Source: Amycolatopsis iheyensis (GTDB lineage Bacteria; Actinomycetota; Actinomycetes; Mycobacteriales; Pseudonocardiaceae). From it: a stretch of 64,000 nt of DNA. The translations under genes were made by a program, and so were the position numbers. Location: positions 496,001 through 560,000 of the forward strand of contig NZ_JAMXQV010000001.1 of the NCBI RefSeq assembly GCF_024703995.1, in the 5' to 3' direction. The notes beneath the pieces were generated by a model. The model saw nothing but the letters and a program-made list of their open reading frames with translations. It was not told the origin of the DNA and did no database searches. Within the stretch, counting starts at the first letter, position 1. Each line of letters begins with the position of its first letter. Of the stretch, positions 18,058-26,947 are shown in pieces.

Positions 18058-18069
18058 TAATGGCCATTA
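18058..18069. promoter_or_regulatory. Palindromic operator between TetR gene and fadA
   Basis: TAATGGCCATTA is a perfect 12-bp palindrome 66 bp upstream of the fadA start and 71 bp upstream of the TetR start. A related element (GGCTAACGG) lies at about 18005-18013. Likely the binding site of the adjacent double TetR regulator. Confidence 0.55.
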
Positions 18070-18135
18070 GCACTACTGGCCGGTATCGTCGGTCACGGTA
18101 CGAAGACGTCCCACACGCTCGCGAGGAGTTGTTCT

Positions 18136-19347
<1,212 letters not shown>

Positions 19348-19355
19348 GGACCACT

Positions 19356-21542
19356 GTGTCTAACGAAAACGCGGCCGAGAGCAAGACCATCCGCTGGGAG
19401 CAGGACGCCGACGGCATCGTCACCCTGACCCTGGACGACCCGAAGCAGTCGGCGAACACGATGAACGCCGACTTCCGCGAGTCGCTCGGTGTCACGGTCG
19501 ACCGCCTGGAGGCCGAGAAGGACGCCATCACCGGCGTCGTCATCACGTCCGCCAAGAAGACGTTCTTCGCCGGCGGCGACCTGAACGACCTCATCCAGGC
19601 CAAGCCGGAGAACGCGGTCGAGTTCACCGAGTCGTCCAGCCTCATGAAGGGGCAGATGCGGCGGATCGAGCAGCTCGGCAAGCCGGTCGTCGCGGCGATC
19701 AACGGCGCCGCGCTCGGCGGCGGCCTCGAGATCGCGCTGGCGACGCACCACCGCATCGCCGCCGACGCCAAGGGCAGCCAGATCGGCCTGCCCGAGGTGA
19801 CGCTGGGCCTGCTGCCCGGCGGCGGCGGTGTCGTGCGCACTGTCCGATTGCTCGGCATCCAGAGCGCGCTGCTGAACGTCCTGCTGCAGGGCCAGCGCCA
19901 CCGTCCGCGCAAGGCGCTGGAGCTGGGCCTGGTGCACGAGGTCGTCGACACCGTCGAGGAGCTCGTCCCCGCCGCGAAGGCGTGGATCAAGGCGAACCCC
20001 GAAGGCGGCGTTCAGCCGTGGGACGTCAAGGGCTACAAGATCCCGGGTGGCACGCCGTCCAACCCGAGCTTCGCGGCCAACCTGCCCGCGTTCCCGGCCA
20101 ACCTGCGCAAGCAGATCAAGGGCGCGAACATGCCGGCGCCGCGGGCGATCCTGGCCGCCGCGATCGAGGGCGCGCAGGTGGACTTCGACACCGCGATCCT
20201 GATCGAGACGCGCTACTTCATCAGCCTCGCCACCGGCCAGGTCTCGAAGAACATGACGAAGGCGTTCTTCTTCGACCTGCAGACGATCAACTCGGGTGGT
20301 TCGCGGCCGGACGGCTTCGAGAAGTACACCGCTAAGAAGGTCGGTGTGCTCGGCGCCGGGATGATGGGTGCCGCGATCGCGTACGTGTCGGCGAAGGCCG
20401 GCATCGACGTCGTCCTCAAGGACGTCTCGCAGGAGGCGGCCGAGAAGGGCAAGGGCTACGCGGAGAAGCTGGAGCAGAAGGCCCTCTCGCGCGGCAAGAC
20501 CACGCAGGAGAAGTCGGACGCGCTGCTGGCGAAGATCAAGCCGACCGGTGACCCGGCCGACTTCGCGGGCGTCGACTTCGTCATCGAGGCCGTGTTCGAG
20601 AGCGTCGAGCTGAAGCACAAGGTGTTCGGCGAGATCGAGAGCGTCGTCAACGCCGACGCGGTGCTGGGCTCCAACACCTCGACGCTGCCGATCACCACGC
20701 TCGCCGAGGGCGTGCAGCGCACCGAGGACTTCATCGGGATCCACTTCTTCTCGCCGGTGGACAAGATGCCGCTGGTCGAGATCATCTGCGGCGAGAAGAC
20801 GTCGCCGGCGACGCTGGCGAAGGTCTTCGACTACACGCTGCAGATCAAGAAGACCCCGATCGTCGTCAATGACAGCCGCGGCTTCTTCACCTCGCGCGTC
20901 ATCGGCACGTTCATCAACGAGGCCGTCGCCGCGCTGGGCGAGGGCGTCGAGCCGGCGTCGATCGAGCAGGCGGGTTCGCAGGCCGGCTACCCGGCGCCGC
21001 CGCTGCAGCTGATGGACGAGCTGACGCTGACCCTGCCGCGCAAGATCCGCAAGGAGACCCGCGAGGCGATCGAGGCCGCGGGCGGCACGTGGAAGGCGCA
21101 CGCGTCCGAGGCCGTGATCGACCGGATGCTGGACGAGTACGACCGCAAGGGCCGCTCGACCGGCGCGGGCTTCTACTCCTACGGAGAAGACGGCAAGCGG
21201 ACCGGCTTGTGGCCGGGCCTGCGCGACGCGTTCAAGTCCGGCTCGACCGAGGTGCCGTTCGAGGACCTCAAGGAGCGGATGCTCTTCGCGGAGGCGCTCG
21301 AGACGGTGAAGTGCTTCGACGAAGGCGTGCTGACGTCGGTGGCGGACGCCAACATCGGCTCGATCTTCGGCATCGGCTTCCCGGCGTGGACCGGCGGTGT
21401 CATCCAGTACATCAACCAGTACGAGGGTGGCCTGCAGGGCTTCGTGGACCGGTCGCGCGAGCTGGCCGCCCGGTACGGCGACCACTTCGAGCCGCCGGCG
21501 TCGCTGGTGGAGAAGGCCGCCAAGGGCGAGATCTACGAATAA
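19356..21542 (+). CDS. fadB: Multifunctional fatty acid oxidation protein FadB (enoyl-CoA hydratase / 3-hydroxyacyl-CoA dehydrogenase)
   Basis: 728 residues from the GTG at 19356, with GAGGA upstream. The N-terminal crotonase domain (oxyanion segments KKTFFAGGDLNDL and INGAALGGGLEIAL, then LGLLPGGGG) hydrates enoyl-CoA. The Rossmann domain begins VGVLGAGMMG (GAGMMG 333-338) and oxidises L-3-hydroxyacyl-CoA with NAD; GIHFFSPVDKMPLVEII is the dehydrogenase signature with the catalytic His. Partner of FadA in one operon. Ends 8 nt before a strong hairpin terminator. One copy of the dispersed word TGTCCGATTG sits at 19841-19850. Confidence 0.93.
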   Translation: MSNENAAESKTIRWEQDADGIVTLTLDDPKQSANTMNADFRESLGVTVDRLEAEKDAITGVVITSAKKTFFAGGDLNDLIQAKPENAVEFTESSSLMKGQMRRIEQLGKPVVAAINGAALGGGLEIALATHHRIAADAKGSQIGLPEVTLGLLPGGGGVVRTVRLLGIQSALLNVLLQGQRHRPRKALELGLVHEVVDTVEELVPAAKAWIKANPEGGVQPWDVKGYKIPGGTPSNPSFAANLPAFPANLRKQIKGANMPAPRAILAAAIEGAQVDFDTAILIETRYFISLATGQVSKNMTKAFFFDLQTINSGGSRPDGFEKYTAKKVGVLGAGMMGAAIAYVSAKAGIDVVLKDVSQEAAEKGKGYAEKLEQKALSRGKTTQEKSDALLAKIKPTGDPADFAGVDFVIEAVFESVELKHKVFGEIESVVNADAVLGSNTSTLPITTLAEGVQRTEDFIGIHFFSPVDKMPLVEIICGEKTSPATLAKVFDYTLQIKKTPIVVNDSRGFFTSRVIGTFINEAVAALGEGVEPASIEQAGSQAGYPAPPLQLMDELTLTLPRKIRKETREAIEAAGGTWKAHASEAVIDRMLDEYDRKGRSTGAGFYSYGEDGKRTGLWPGLRDAFKSGSTEVPFEDLKERMLFAEALETVKCFDEGVLTSVADANIGSIFGIGFPAWTGGVIQYINQYEGGLQGFVDRSRELAARYGDHFEPPASLVEKAAKGEIYE

Positions 21543-21550
21543 GGGCTGAC

Positions 21551-21592
21551 TGACGAAAGCCGTCACCGGGAGTCCGGTGACGGCTTTCGTCA
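21551..21592. terminator. Strong bidirectional intrinsic terminator after fadB
   Basis: A 19-bp perfect stem (21551-21569 with 21574-21592) closes a 4-nt loop GAGT and is followed by TTT on the plus side. It lies between two converging genes, fadB and the flavin reductase, and can serve both. Confidence 0.9.
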
Positions 21593-21630
21593 TTTCACGA
21601 CGAGCCGCCTCTCGGGTGTGCGGCGCCTCC

Positions 21631-22218
21631 TCACGGCGTTTCCGACCGGAAGCTGTGCCCGAGCTCCGCGCCGAGGCCGAAGTAATGCCGGAAGTTGTAG
21701 ACCAGCGGACTCCACGCCCCGGGGTCGACGTGCTCGGTGCCGGGGACGACCAGCGCCGGGTCCGCGTGCACCGCCAGCACCCGCGCCTCGACGATCAGGA
21801 ACTCCCCGGCGGTGTCCGATTGCACGGTCGACGCCCGCGCCTCCAGCTGCAGCGGGCACTCCGCCACTCGCGGCGGGCGCACGCTCCGCGACGGCAGCGG
21901 CGTCAACCCCGCGGCCTCGAACTTCGCGCGCTCGTGGCGGAACGCCGGCTTGGCCGCCGGGACCGGGTCGCGGCCCGTCAGGGGCGCCAGGCGCTCCACC
22001 GCCTCCCACTGGTCCGGGCCGGGCAGGTTGACCACGACGTCCGGGCGCGCGCGGAGGTTGTGCGCGGTCTGGCCGTCGACGCCCAGGCCGAGCACGACCG
22101 TCCAGCCGAGCGCCCACGCCGACGACATCGGCGCCAGGTTCGGGCTGCCGTCGTCGTTCTCGGTGCTCAGCAGCACCACCGGGGTGCCGATGTACAGGAT
22201 GCGCGGCTTGATCTCCAT
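21631..22218 (-). CDS. Flavin reductase family protein (FMN-binding split barrel)
   Basis: 195 residues of the flavin reductase-like FMN-binding fold. RILYIGTPVVLLSTENDDGSPNL and SSAWALGWTVVLGL are the nucleotide-binding strands, and LVYNFRHYFGLG is typical of the C-terminus. Such proteins reduce FMN with NAD(P)H or use bound FMN. There is no partner monooxygenase in the neighbourhood, so the substrate is unknown. Single gene, converging on fadB and sharing its terminator. Confidence 0.8.
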   Translation of the reverse strand: MEIKPRILYIGTPVVLLSTENDDGSPNLAPMSSAWALGWTVVLGLGVDGQTAHNLRARPDVVVNLPGPDQWEAVERLAPLTGRDPVPAAKPAFRHERAKFEAAGLTPLPSRSVRPPRVAECPLQLEARASTVQSDTAGEFLIVEARVLAVHADPALVVPGTEHVDPGAWSPLVYNFRHYFGLGAELGHSFRSETP

Positions 22219-22322
22219 GACCGCGAAACTAGGAGCCGGAGGGTTCGCCGGGCGCCGAAGTGTCCGGCAGCCTGTCCACTCGAGTTCGCCGGAAAGCCAC
22301 TGGAGCCGGTTAATCTCCGCCC

Positions 22323-24656
22323 ATGCGCCGTCCCGTCACGGTGGCAGTGGCCGCCGCCCTGTTCGCCTCCGCGTTGACAACGATGTCAACCGCCGCCGAT
22401 CTGACCCCTGCCGACTTCGTCGATCCGTTGATCGGCTCCGCCGGGGACGGCAACACCTATCCCGGCGCCACCGCGCCGTTCGGCATGCTCTCCTGGAGCC
22501 CGACGAGCACCCGCGGCGACCAGACGTCGACCGGCGCGGCCAACGGCTACCAGTACGACACCACCCGCCTGCGCGGCTTCGGCCTCACCCACGTCAACGG
22601 CGCGGGCTGCAACCCCGGCGCGGCGGGGGACGTGCCGATTCTCCCGTTCACCGGCGACGTCACCTCCTCACCGAGCGCGGACACCACCGACGCGATCTAC
22701 GCGAGCGACTTCAGCCACGCCGACGAGGCGGCGACGCCGGGGCGCTACCGCCTCGGCCTGGCCAACGGCGTCACGACCGACGTCGCGGCCACCGAACGGA
22801 CCGCCCTCGGCACGCTGGCCTTCCCGCAAGGCAAGCCCGCGAACCTGCTCTTCCGGACGTCCAACTCCCTCAACGGCAGCGAGGACGCCGAGACCCACAT
22901 CGACGCCGCACACGGACGGGTCACCGGGTCGGTCCTCACCGGCGCGTTCTGCGGCCGCCGCGCGAACGGCGGCGTCAACAACCGCAAGTCGTACTACCGC
23001 CTGTACTTCACCGCGCAGTTCGACCGGCCCGTCACCGGCACGGGGACGTGGAAGGACGCGACCCTGCAGCCCGGCGGCACCGACCAGACCGGCGGCGAGG
23101 GCTACGCGACCGGCAAGGACCGCGCCGGCCGCGGCTCCGGCGGTTACGTCTCCTTCGCCCCCGGCAGCAAAGTCACGCTGCGGCTCGCGATCTCCTACGT
23201 GTCGCTCGAAGGCGCGGAACGCAACCTGCGCGCCGAGCAGCCGGTGGGATCCAATGTATACAAAGTCGCCGATCGGACGAAGAAAGCCTGGAACACCGAG
23301 CTGAGCCGGATCGACGTCGCCGGCGGCACGGCCAACCAGCGGATCACCTTCACCACCGCGCTTTATCACAGCCTGCAGCAGCCCAACCTCGTCAGCGACG
23401 TCGACGGCCAGTACCTCGGGATGGACCGGCAGCCGCACCGCGTCGAGCGCGGCCAGGACGCGCAGTACTCGAACTTCTCCGGCTGGGACCAGTACCGCGC
23501 GCAGGTGCAGCTGCTGGCGCTGCTCGAACCCCGCGTCGCCGGGAACTTCGCGCAGTCGCTCTACAACTACGCGAAGCAGAACGACGGCGTCTGGGACCGC
23601 TGGGTGCACGTCAACGGCGCGACGCACGTGATGACCGGCGACCCGTCGGCCGCGACGCTCGCGACCTTCTACGCCATGGGCGTCCGCAACTTCGACTACC
23701 GCGGCGCGTTCGACTCGCTCTACCGGCAGGCGACGGTCCCGCGTCCCGAAGGGCTGCAGGACGGCGGCTGTCCCGGCCAGTGCGTCGGCCAGCGGCCGAA
23801 CCTCGCGCAGTACCTGACGTCCCACTACGCGCCCAACGACGTCTGCCACTGCTGGGGCGGCGCCGCCGAGACGCTCGAAGACGCCGTCGCGGACTCCGCA
23901 ATCGGACATTGGGCGGAGCAGCTGGGCCGCACTCGCGAGGCTGCGGAGCTGCGGGCCCGGGGCGCGTACTGGCGCAACGTGTTCAACCCGGCCACCGGGT
24001 ACACGCAGGCCCGCAACGTCGACGGCAGCTGGGTGACGCCGTTCGACCCGGCGAGCGACCGCGGCTTCGCGCAGGGCAGCGCGGCGGCCTACACCTGGAT
24101 GGTCCCGCAGGACGTCTCCGGCCTCGCCGACGCGATGGGCGGCAAGGCGGCCGCCGTCACGCGCCTCGACGGGTTCTTCCACGACGCGAGCGGCAACTGG
24201 CAGCTCAAGGGCGGCGGCCCGCTCAAGTACGACCCGACGAACGAGCCCGACATCCACGCACCCTGGCTGTACAACGAGCTCGGGCAGCCGTGGAAGACGC
24301 AGGAGACCGTCCGGCAGCTCGTATCCAATGTATACAAAACCGGCCCGGCCGGCCTGCCCGGCAACGACGACCTCGGCACGATGTCCGCCTGGTACGTCTT
24401 CGCCGCCCTCGGGATCTACCCGCGCACGCCGGGCTCGGGGGAGCTGCTGCTGTCGAGCCCGCTGTTCCCGGCCGCGGTGATCCGCCCGGCCGCGGGCGCG
24501 CCGATCCGGATCACGACGTCGGGCAGCGGAACGTACGTCCGGGACGTCCGGCGGGACGGCCGCCCGCAGCGGGACTGGAAGCTCGACGCCTCCTTCCTGC
24601 ACGGCGGGCGTCTCGACGTCCGCCTGTCCGAGACCCCGACGACCTGGGGGAGCTGA
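22323..24656 (+). CDS. Secreted glycoside hydrolase family 92 alpha-mannosidase
   Basis: 777 residues with an N-terminal signal peptide (RRPVTVAVAAALFASALTTM, cut probably near STAA-DL). GH92 enzymes are calcium-dependent exo-alpha-mannosidases acting on mannans and N-glycans. The signature segments are FVDPLIGSAGDGNTYPGAT, LTHVNGAGC, TNEPDIHAPWLYN (acid/Ca region) and GNDDLGTMSAWYVFAALG, which carries the catalytic carboxylates. Length is normal. It is a single gene. It contains two copies of the dispersed word GTATACAA (23256, 24330), each encoding SNVYK within an identical 15-nt string, and one reverse copy of TGTCCGATTG. Confidence 0.9.
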   Translation: MRRPVTVAVAAALFASALTTMSTAADLTPADFVDPLIGSAGDGNTYPGATAPFGMLSWSPTSTRGDQTSTGAANGYQYDTTRLRGFGLTHVNGAGCNPGAAGDVPILPFTGDVTSSPSADTTDAIYASDFSHADEAATPGRYRLGLANGVTTDVAATERTALGTLAFPQGKPANLLFRTSNSLNGSEDAETHIDAAHGRVTGSVLTGAFCGRRANGGVNNRKSYYRLYFTAQFDRPVTGTGTWKDATLQPGGTDQTGGEGYATGKDRAGRGSGGYVSFAPGSKVTLRLAISYVSLEGAERNLRAEQPVGSNVYKVADRTKKAWNTELSRIDVAGGTANQRITFTTALYHSLQQPNLVSDVDGQYLGMDRQPHRVERGQDAQYSNFSGWDQYRAQVQLLALLEPRVAGNFAQSLYNYAKQNDGVWDRWVHVNGATHVMTGDPSAATLATFYAMGVRNFDYRGAFDSLYRQATVPRPEGLQDGGCPGQCVGQRPNLAQYLTSHYAPNDVCHCWGGAAETLEDAVADSAIGHWAEQLGRTREAAELRARGAYWRNVFNPATGYTQARNVDGSWVTPFDPASDRGFAQGSAAAYTWMVPQDVSGLADAMGGKAAAVTRLDGFFHDASGNWQLKGGGPLKYDPTNEPDIHAPWLYNELGQPWKTQETVRQLVSNVYKTGPAGLPGNDDLGTMSAWYVFAALGIYPRTPGSGELLLSSPLFPAAVIRPAAGAPIRITTSGSGTYVRDVRRDGRPQRDWKLDASFLHGGRLDVRLSETPTTWGS

Positions 24657-24669
24657 ATTTTCCGCGGGG

Positions 24670-24696
24670 TGTCGAACGGCGCCGGGCTCGTTCGTA
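24670..24696 (+). promoter_or_regulatory. Putative ECF42-type promoter of the DUF6069-YCII-sigma operon
   Basis: TGTCGA (24670-24675) is followed after 17 bp by CGTA (24693-24696), 53 bp upstream of the first ATG. ECF42 sigma factors are reported to recognise TGTCGA at -35 and a CG-rich -10, so the sigma factor encoded in this operon probably drives its own transcription. Confidence 0.5.
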
Positions 24697-24748
24697 GCCC
24701 AGGTGAGAGACCGGCACCGGGCCGGTCGTCACGCACCGGAGGACTCCG

Positions 24749-25144
24749 ATGTCCGTCATCACCCACGCTCCCGCGAAACCGCTGATCACCCGGGGTCTGG
24801 CCGCCACGGCCGGCGCCGCCGCCGCGACCGCGGCCATCGCCGCGGCGGGTGACTTCGCCGGGATCGGCGCCGTCGTCGACGGCGCGCCGATCCCGGCGTC
24901 CGGGTTCGCCGTGCTCACCGCGATCTGCGCCGTGGCCGGCCTGGTGCTCGCCCTGGTCCTGGCCCGCGTGGCCCGCCACCCGCGTCCCGCGTTCGTCCGC
25001 ACCACGCTCGTGCTCACCGCGCTGTCCCTCGTCCCGGACGCGCTCGCCGACGCGACCGTGACCACGAAGGGGCTGCTGGTGTTGACGCACCTGGTCGCTG
25101 CCACGATCGTGATCCCGGCCCTCGCCCGCCGCCTGCCCGCCTGA
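24749..25144 (+). CDS. DUF6069-like small membrane protein
   Basis: 131 residues with four hydrophobic segments (LAATAGAAAATAAIAAAG, GFAVLTAICAVAGLVLALVLA, FVRTTLVLTALSLV, GLLVLTHLVAATIVIPALA). The pattern fits the four-helix DUF6069 family of unknown function. ATG with GGAGG upstream. First gene of a three-gene operon with the YCII protein and the ECF sigma factor; its place there suggests it is a target or sensor of that sigma factor. Confidence 0.7.
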   Translation: MSVITHAPAKPLITRGLAATAGAAAATAAIAAAGDFAGIGAVVDGAPIPASGFAVLTAICAVAGLVLALVLARVARHPRPAFVRTTLVLTALSLVPDALADATVTTKGLLVLTHLVAATIVIPALARRLPA

Positions 25145-25166
25145 TCCGCCTCGAAGGAGCTCCGCC

Positions 25167-25526
25167 ATGAAGCAGTACCTGCTCGCCGTCCAGTTCGACG
25201 AGAGCGCCCCGCCGGAACCGGAAGAAGAGGTCCGGGCGCAGATGGCGCGGACCGGCCGGGTCACCGAGGAGATGAAGGCCGCCGGTTCGTGGGTGTTCGT
25301 CGGCGGCCTGGAGCACTCGGACGCGTCCACCGTCGTCCGGGTGGACAACGGCTCGACCACGCTCACCGACGGACCCTTCGCCGAGACGAAGGAACAGCTC
25401 GGCGGGTTCTGGGTGATCCGGGTCGAGGACCTCGACCAGGCGCTGGCCTGGGCCGGGAAGTGCGCGGCCGCCTGCGGGCAGCCGATCGAGGTCCGCCCGT
25501 TCGACGACGGCTCGCGCCGGCGCTGA
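25167..25526 (+). CDS. YCII-related (DGPF domain) protein
   Basis: 119 residues. The DGPF motif is intact in LTDGPFAETKEQLGGFWVIRVEDLDQA. These small ferredoxin-fold proteins are the conserved genetic neighbours of ECF41/ECF42-type sigma factors; their biochemical function is unknown. Ribosome site AAGGAG at about 25154. Its stop shares one base with the start of the sigma factor gene (TGATG), so the two are translationally coupled. Confidence 0.9.
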   Translation: MKQYLLAVQFDESAPPEPEEEVRAQMARTGRVTEEMKAAGSWVFVGGLEHSDASTVVRVDNGSTTLTDGPFAETKEQLGGFWVIRVEDLDQALAWAGKCAAACGQPIEVRPFDDGSRRR

Positions 25527-26710
25527 TGGACCTGGACCGCATCTACCGCGCCGAGTACGGCCGGTGCGTGGCCACGCTGACGCGCCTCCTCGGGGACATC
25601 GGGCTCGCCGAGGAGGCCGTGCAGGACGCGTTCGCCGTCGCCGTCACGAAGTGGGACGACGCGCTGCCGCCCAACCCCGGCGCGTGGATCGTCACCACCG
25701 CCCGCAACCGGGCGATCGACCGCCTGCGCCGGGAGTCCACCCGCGAGGCCCGGCACGCGCAGGCGCTGCTGCTGCAGCAACCCGACGAACCCCAGGAGGT
25801 GGGACCCGTGCGCGACGACCAGCTCCGCCTGATCTTCACCTGCTGCCACCCGGCGCTGTCGCCGCTCGCGCGGACCGCGCTGACCCTCCGCCTGCTCGGC
25901 GGGCTTGAGGTGCCGGAGATCGCGCGCGCCTACCTGGTCCCGGAAGCGACGATCTCGCAGCGGATCGTCCGCGCGAAGAAGAAGATCCGCGACGCCGGCA
26001 TCCCGTACCGTGTGCCGGCCGCCGCCGAGCTGCCCGACCGGCTGAGCTCGGTGCTCACCGTGCTCTACCTCGTGTTCAACGAGGGGTACACGTCGACGTC
26101 GGGGGAGCTGCTGCGGACGGACCTGTGCCTGGAGGCAGTCCGGTTGGCGCGGGCGCTCGCCGAGCTGATGCCGGACGAGCCGGAGGTGCTCGGGCTGCTG
26201 GCGCTGCTCCTGCTCACCGAAGCCCGGCGGCCGGCGCGGGTGGGGCCCGGTGGCGAGCTGGTGGTGCTCACCGAGCAGGACCGGACGCGGTGGAACCGGG
26301 AGCTGATCGCCGAAGGGCACGAGCTGGTGCGCCGGTGCCTGCGCCGCAACCAGCCCGGGCCCTACCAGCTGCAGGCCGCGATCAACGCCGTCCACACCGA
26401 CGGCCCGGCGACCGACTGGACGCAGGTGCTGGCGCTCTACGACCAGCTGCTCCGGCACACCCCGACCCCGATCGTGGCGCTCAACCGCGCGGTCGCCGTC
26501 GCCGAGGTGCACGGCCCGGCGCTCGCGCTCGCCACGATCGAAGACCTGGACCTGCCGGGCTACCACCTGCTGCCCGCCACCCGCGCGGACCTGCTCGCCC
26601 GCCTCGGCCGCACGCCGGAGGCCGAGGCCGCCTACACCGAGGCGATCACCTTGGCTACCAACGACGCCGAACGGACGTTCCTGGAAACGCGGCGGGCGCG
26701 CCTGACCTAG
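25526..26710 (+). CDS. ECF42-type RNA polymerase sigma factor with C-terminal TPR-like extension
   Basis: 394 residues from the ATG overlapping the YCII stop. The N-terminal part holds sigma region 2 (LTRLLGDIGLAEEAVQDAFAVAVTKW, NPGAWIVTTARNRAIDRLRRE) and region 4 (RLLGGLEVPEIARAYLVPEATISQRIVRAKKKI). A long C-terminal extension (about 200-394, with NRAVAVAEVHGP and LLPATRADLLARLGRTPEA) matches the tetratricopeptide-like domain that marks ECF42. No anti-sigma gene is present, as is usual for this group. Confidence 0.9.
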   Translation: MDLDRIYRAEYGRCVATLTRLLGDIGLAEEAVQDAFAVAVTKWDDALPPNPGAWIVTTARNRAIDRLRRESTREARHAQALLLQQPDEPQEVGPVRDDQLRLIFTCCHPALSPLARTALTLRLLGGLEVPEIARAYLVPEATISQRIVRAKKKIRDAGIPYRVPAAAELPDRLSSVLTVLYLVFNEGYTSTSGELLRTDLCLEAVRLARALAELMPDEPEVLGLLALLLLTEARRPARVGPGGELVVLTEQDRTRWNRELIAEGHELVRRCLRRNQPGPYQLQAAINAVHTDGPATDWTQVLALYDQLLRHTPTPIVALNRAVAVAEVHGPALALATIEDLDLPGYHLLPATRADLLARLGRTPEAEAAYTEAITLATNDAERTFLETRRARLT

Positions 26711-26711
26711 G

Positions 26712-26926
26712 GTTCCAGCGACGTTGGTCAGCCGGATGACCGGTGGCGGCGGTTTCGTCCGCGTGGATTCGGCGCAGGCGACGCGGGAGTGGTCGTCGAG
26801 CACCGTGCGCACGAACGCGGTGCCGGTGCGTGGGCTGCGATAGGCGTTGCGCGGCAAGCCGGGAGTGGCTCGTTTGTTGCGGGCTCCCTGCTGCCGACCG
26901 CCCTGCTCGACGATCAGGCGAGCCAA
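26712..26926 (-). pseudogene. IS481-family transposase remnant
   Basis: On the minus strand a short frame reads ARLIVEQGGRQQ and, after a gap, TAFVRTVLDDHSRVACAE. These match the N-terminal helix-turn-helix start and the first catalytic Asp region of IS481 transposases. The middle and the rest of the DDE domain are missing, so it is an inactive scar. It is flanked by related 25-bp sequences (26712-26735 and 26950-26975). Confidence 0.55.
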
Positions 26927-26947
26927 CCGCGTTCGTGGGATCAGGCC

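Noticed and set aside
21737..24697. 986-codon plus-strand frame spanning the flavin reductase and GH92 genes
   Set aside because: Arg-rich; out of frame with the GH92 signature motifs.
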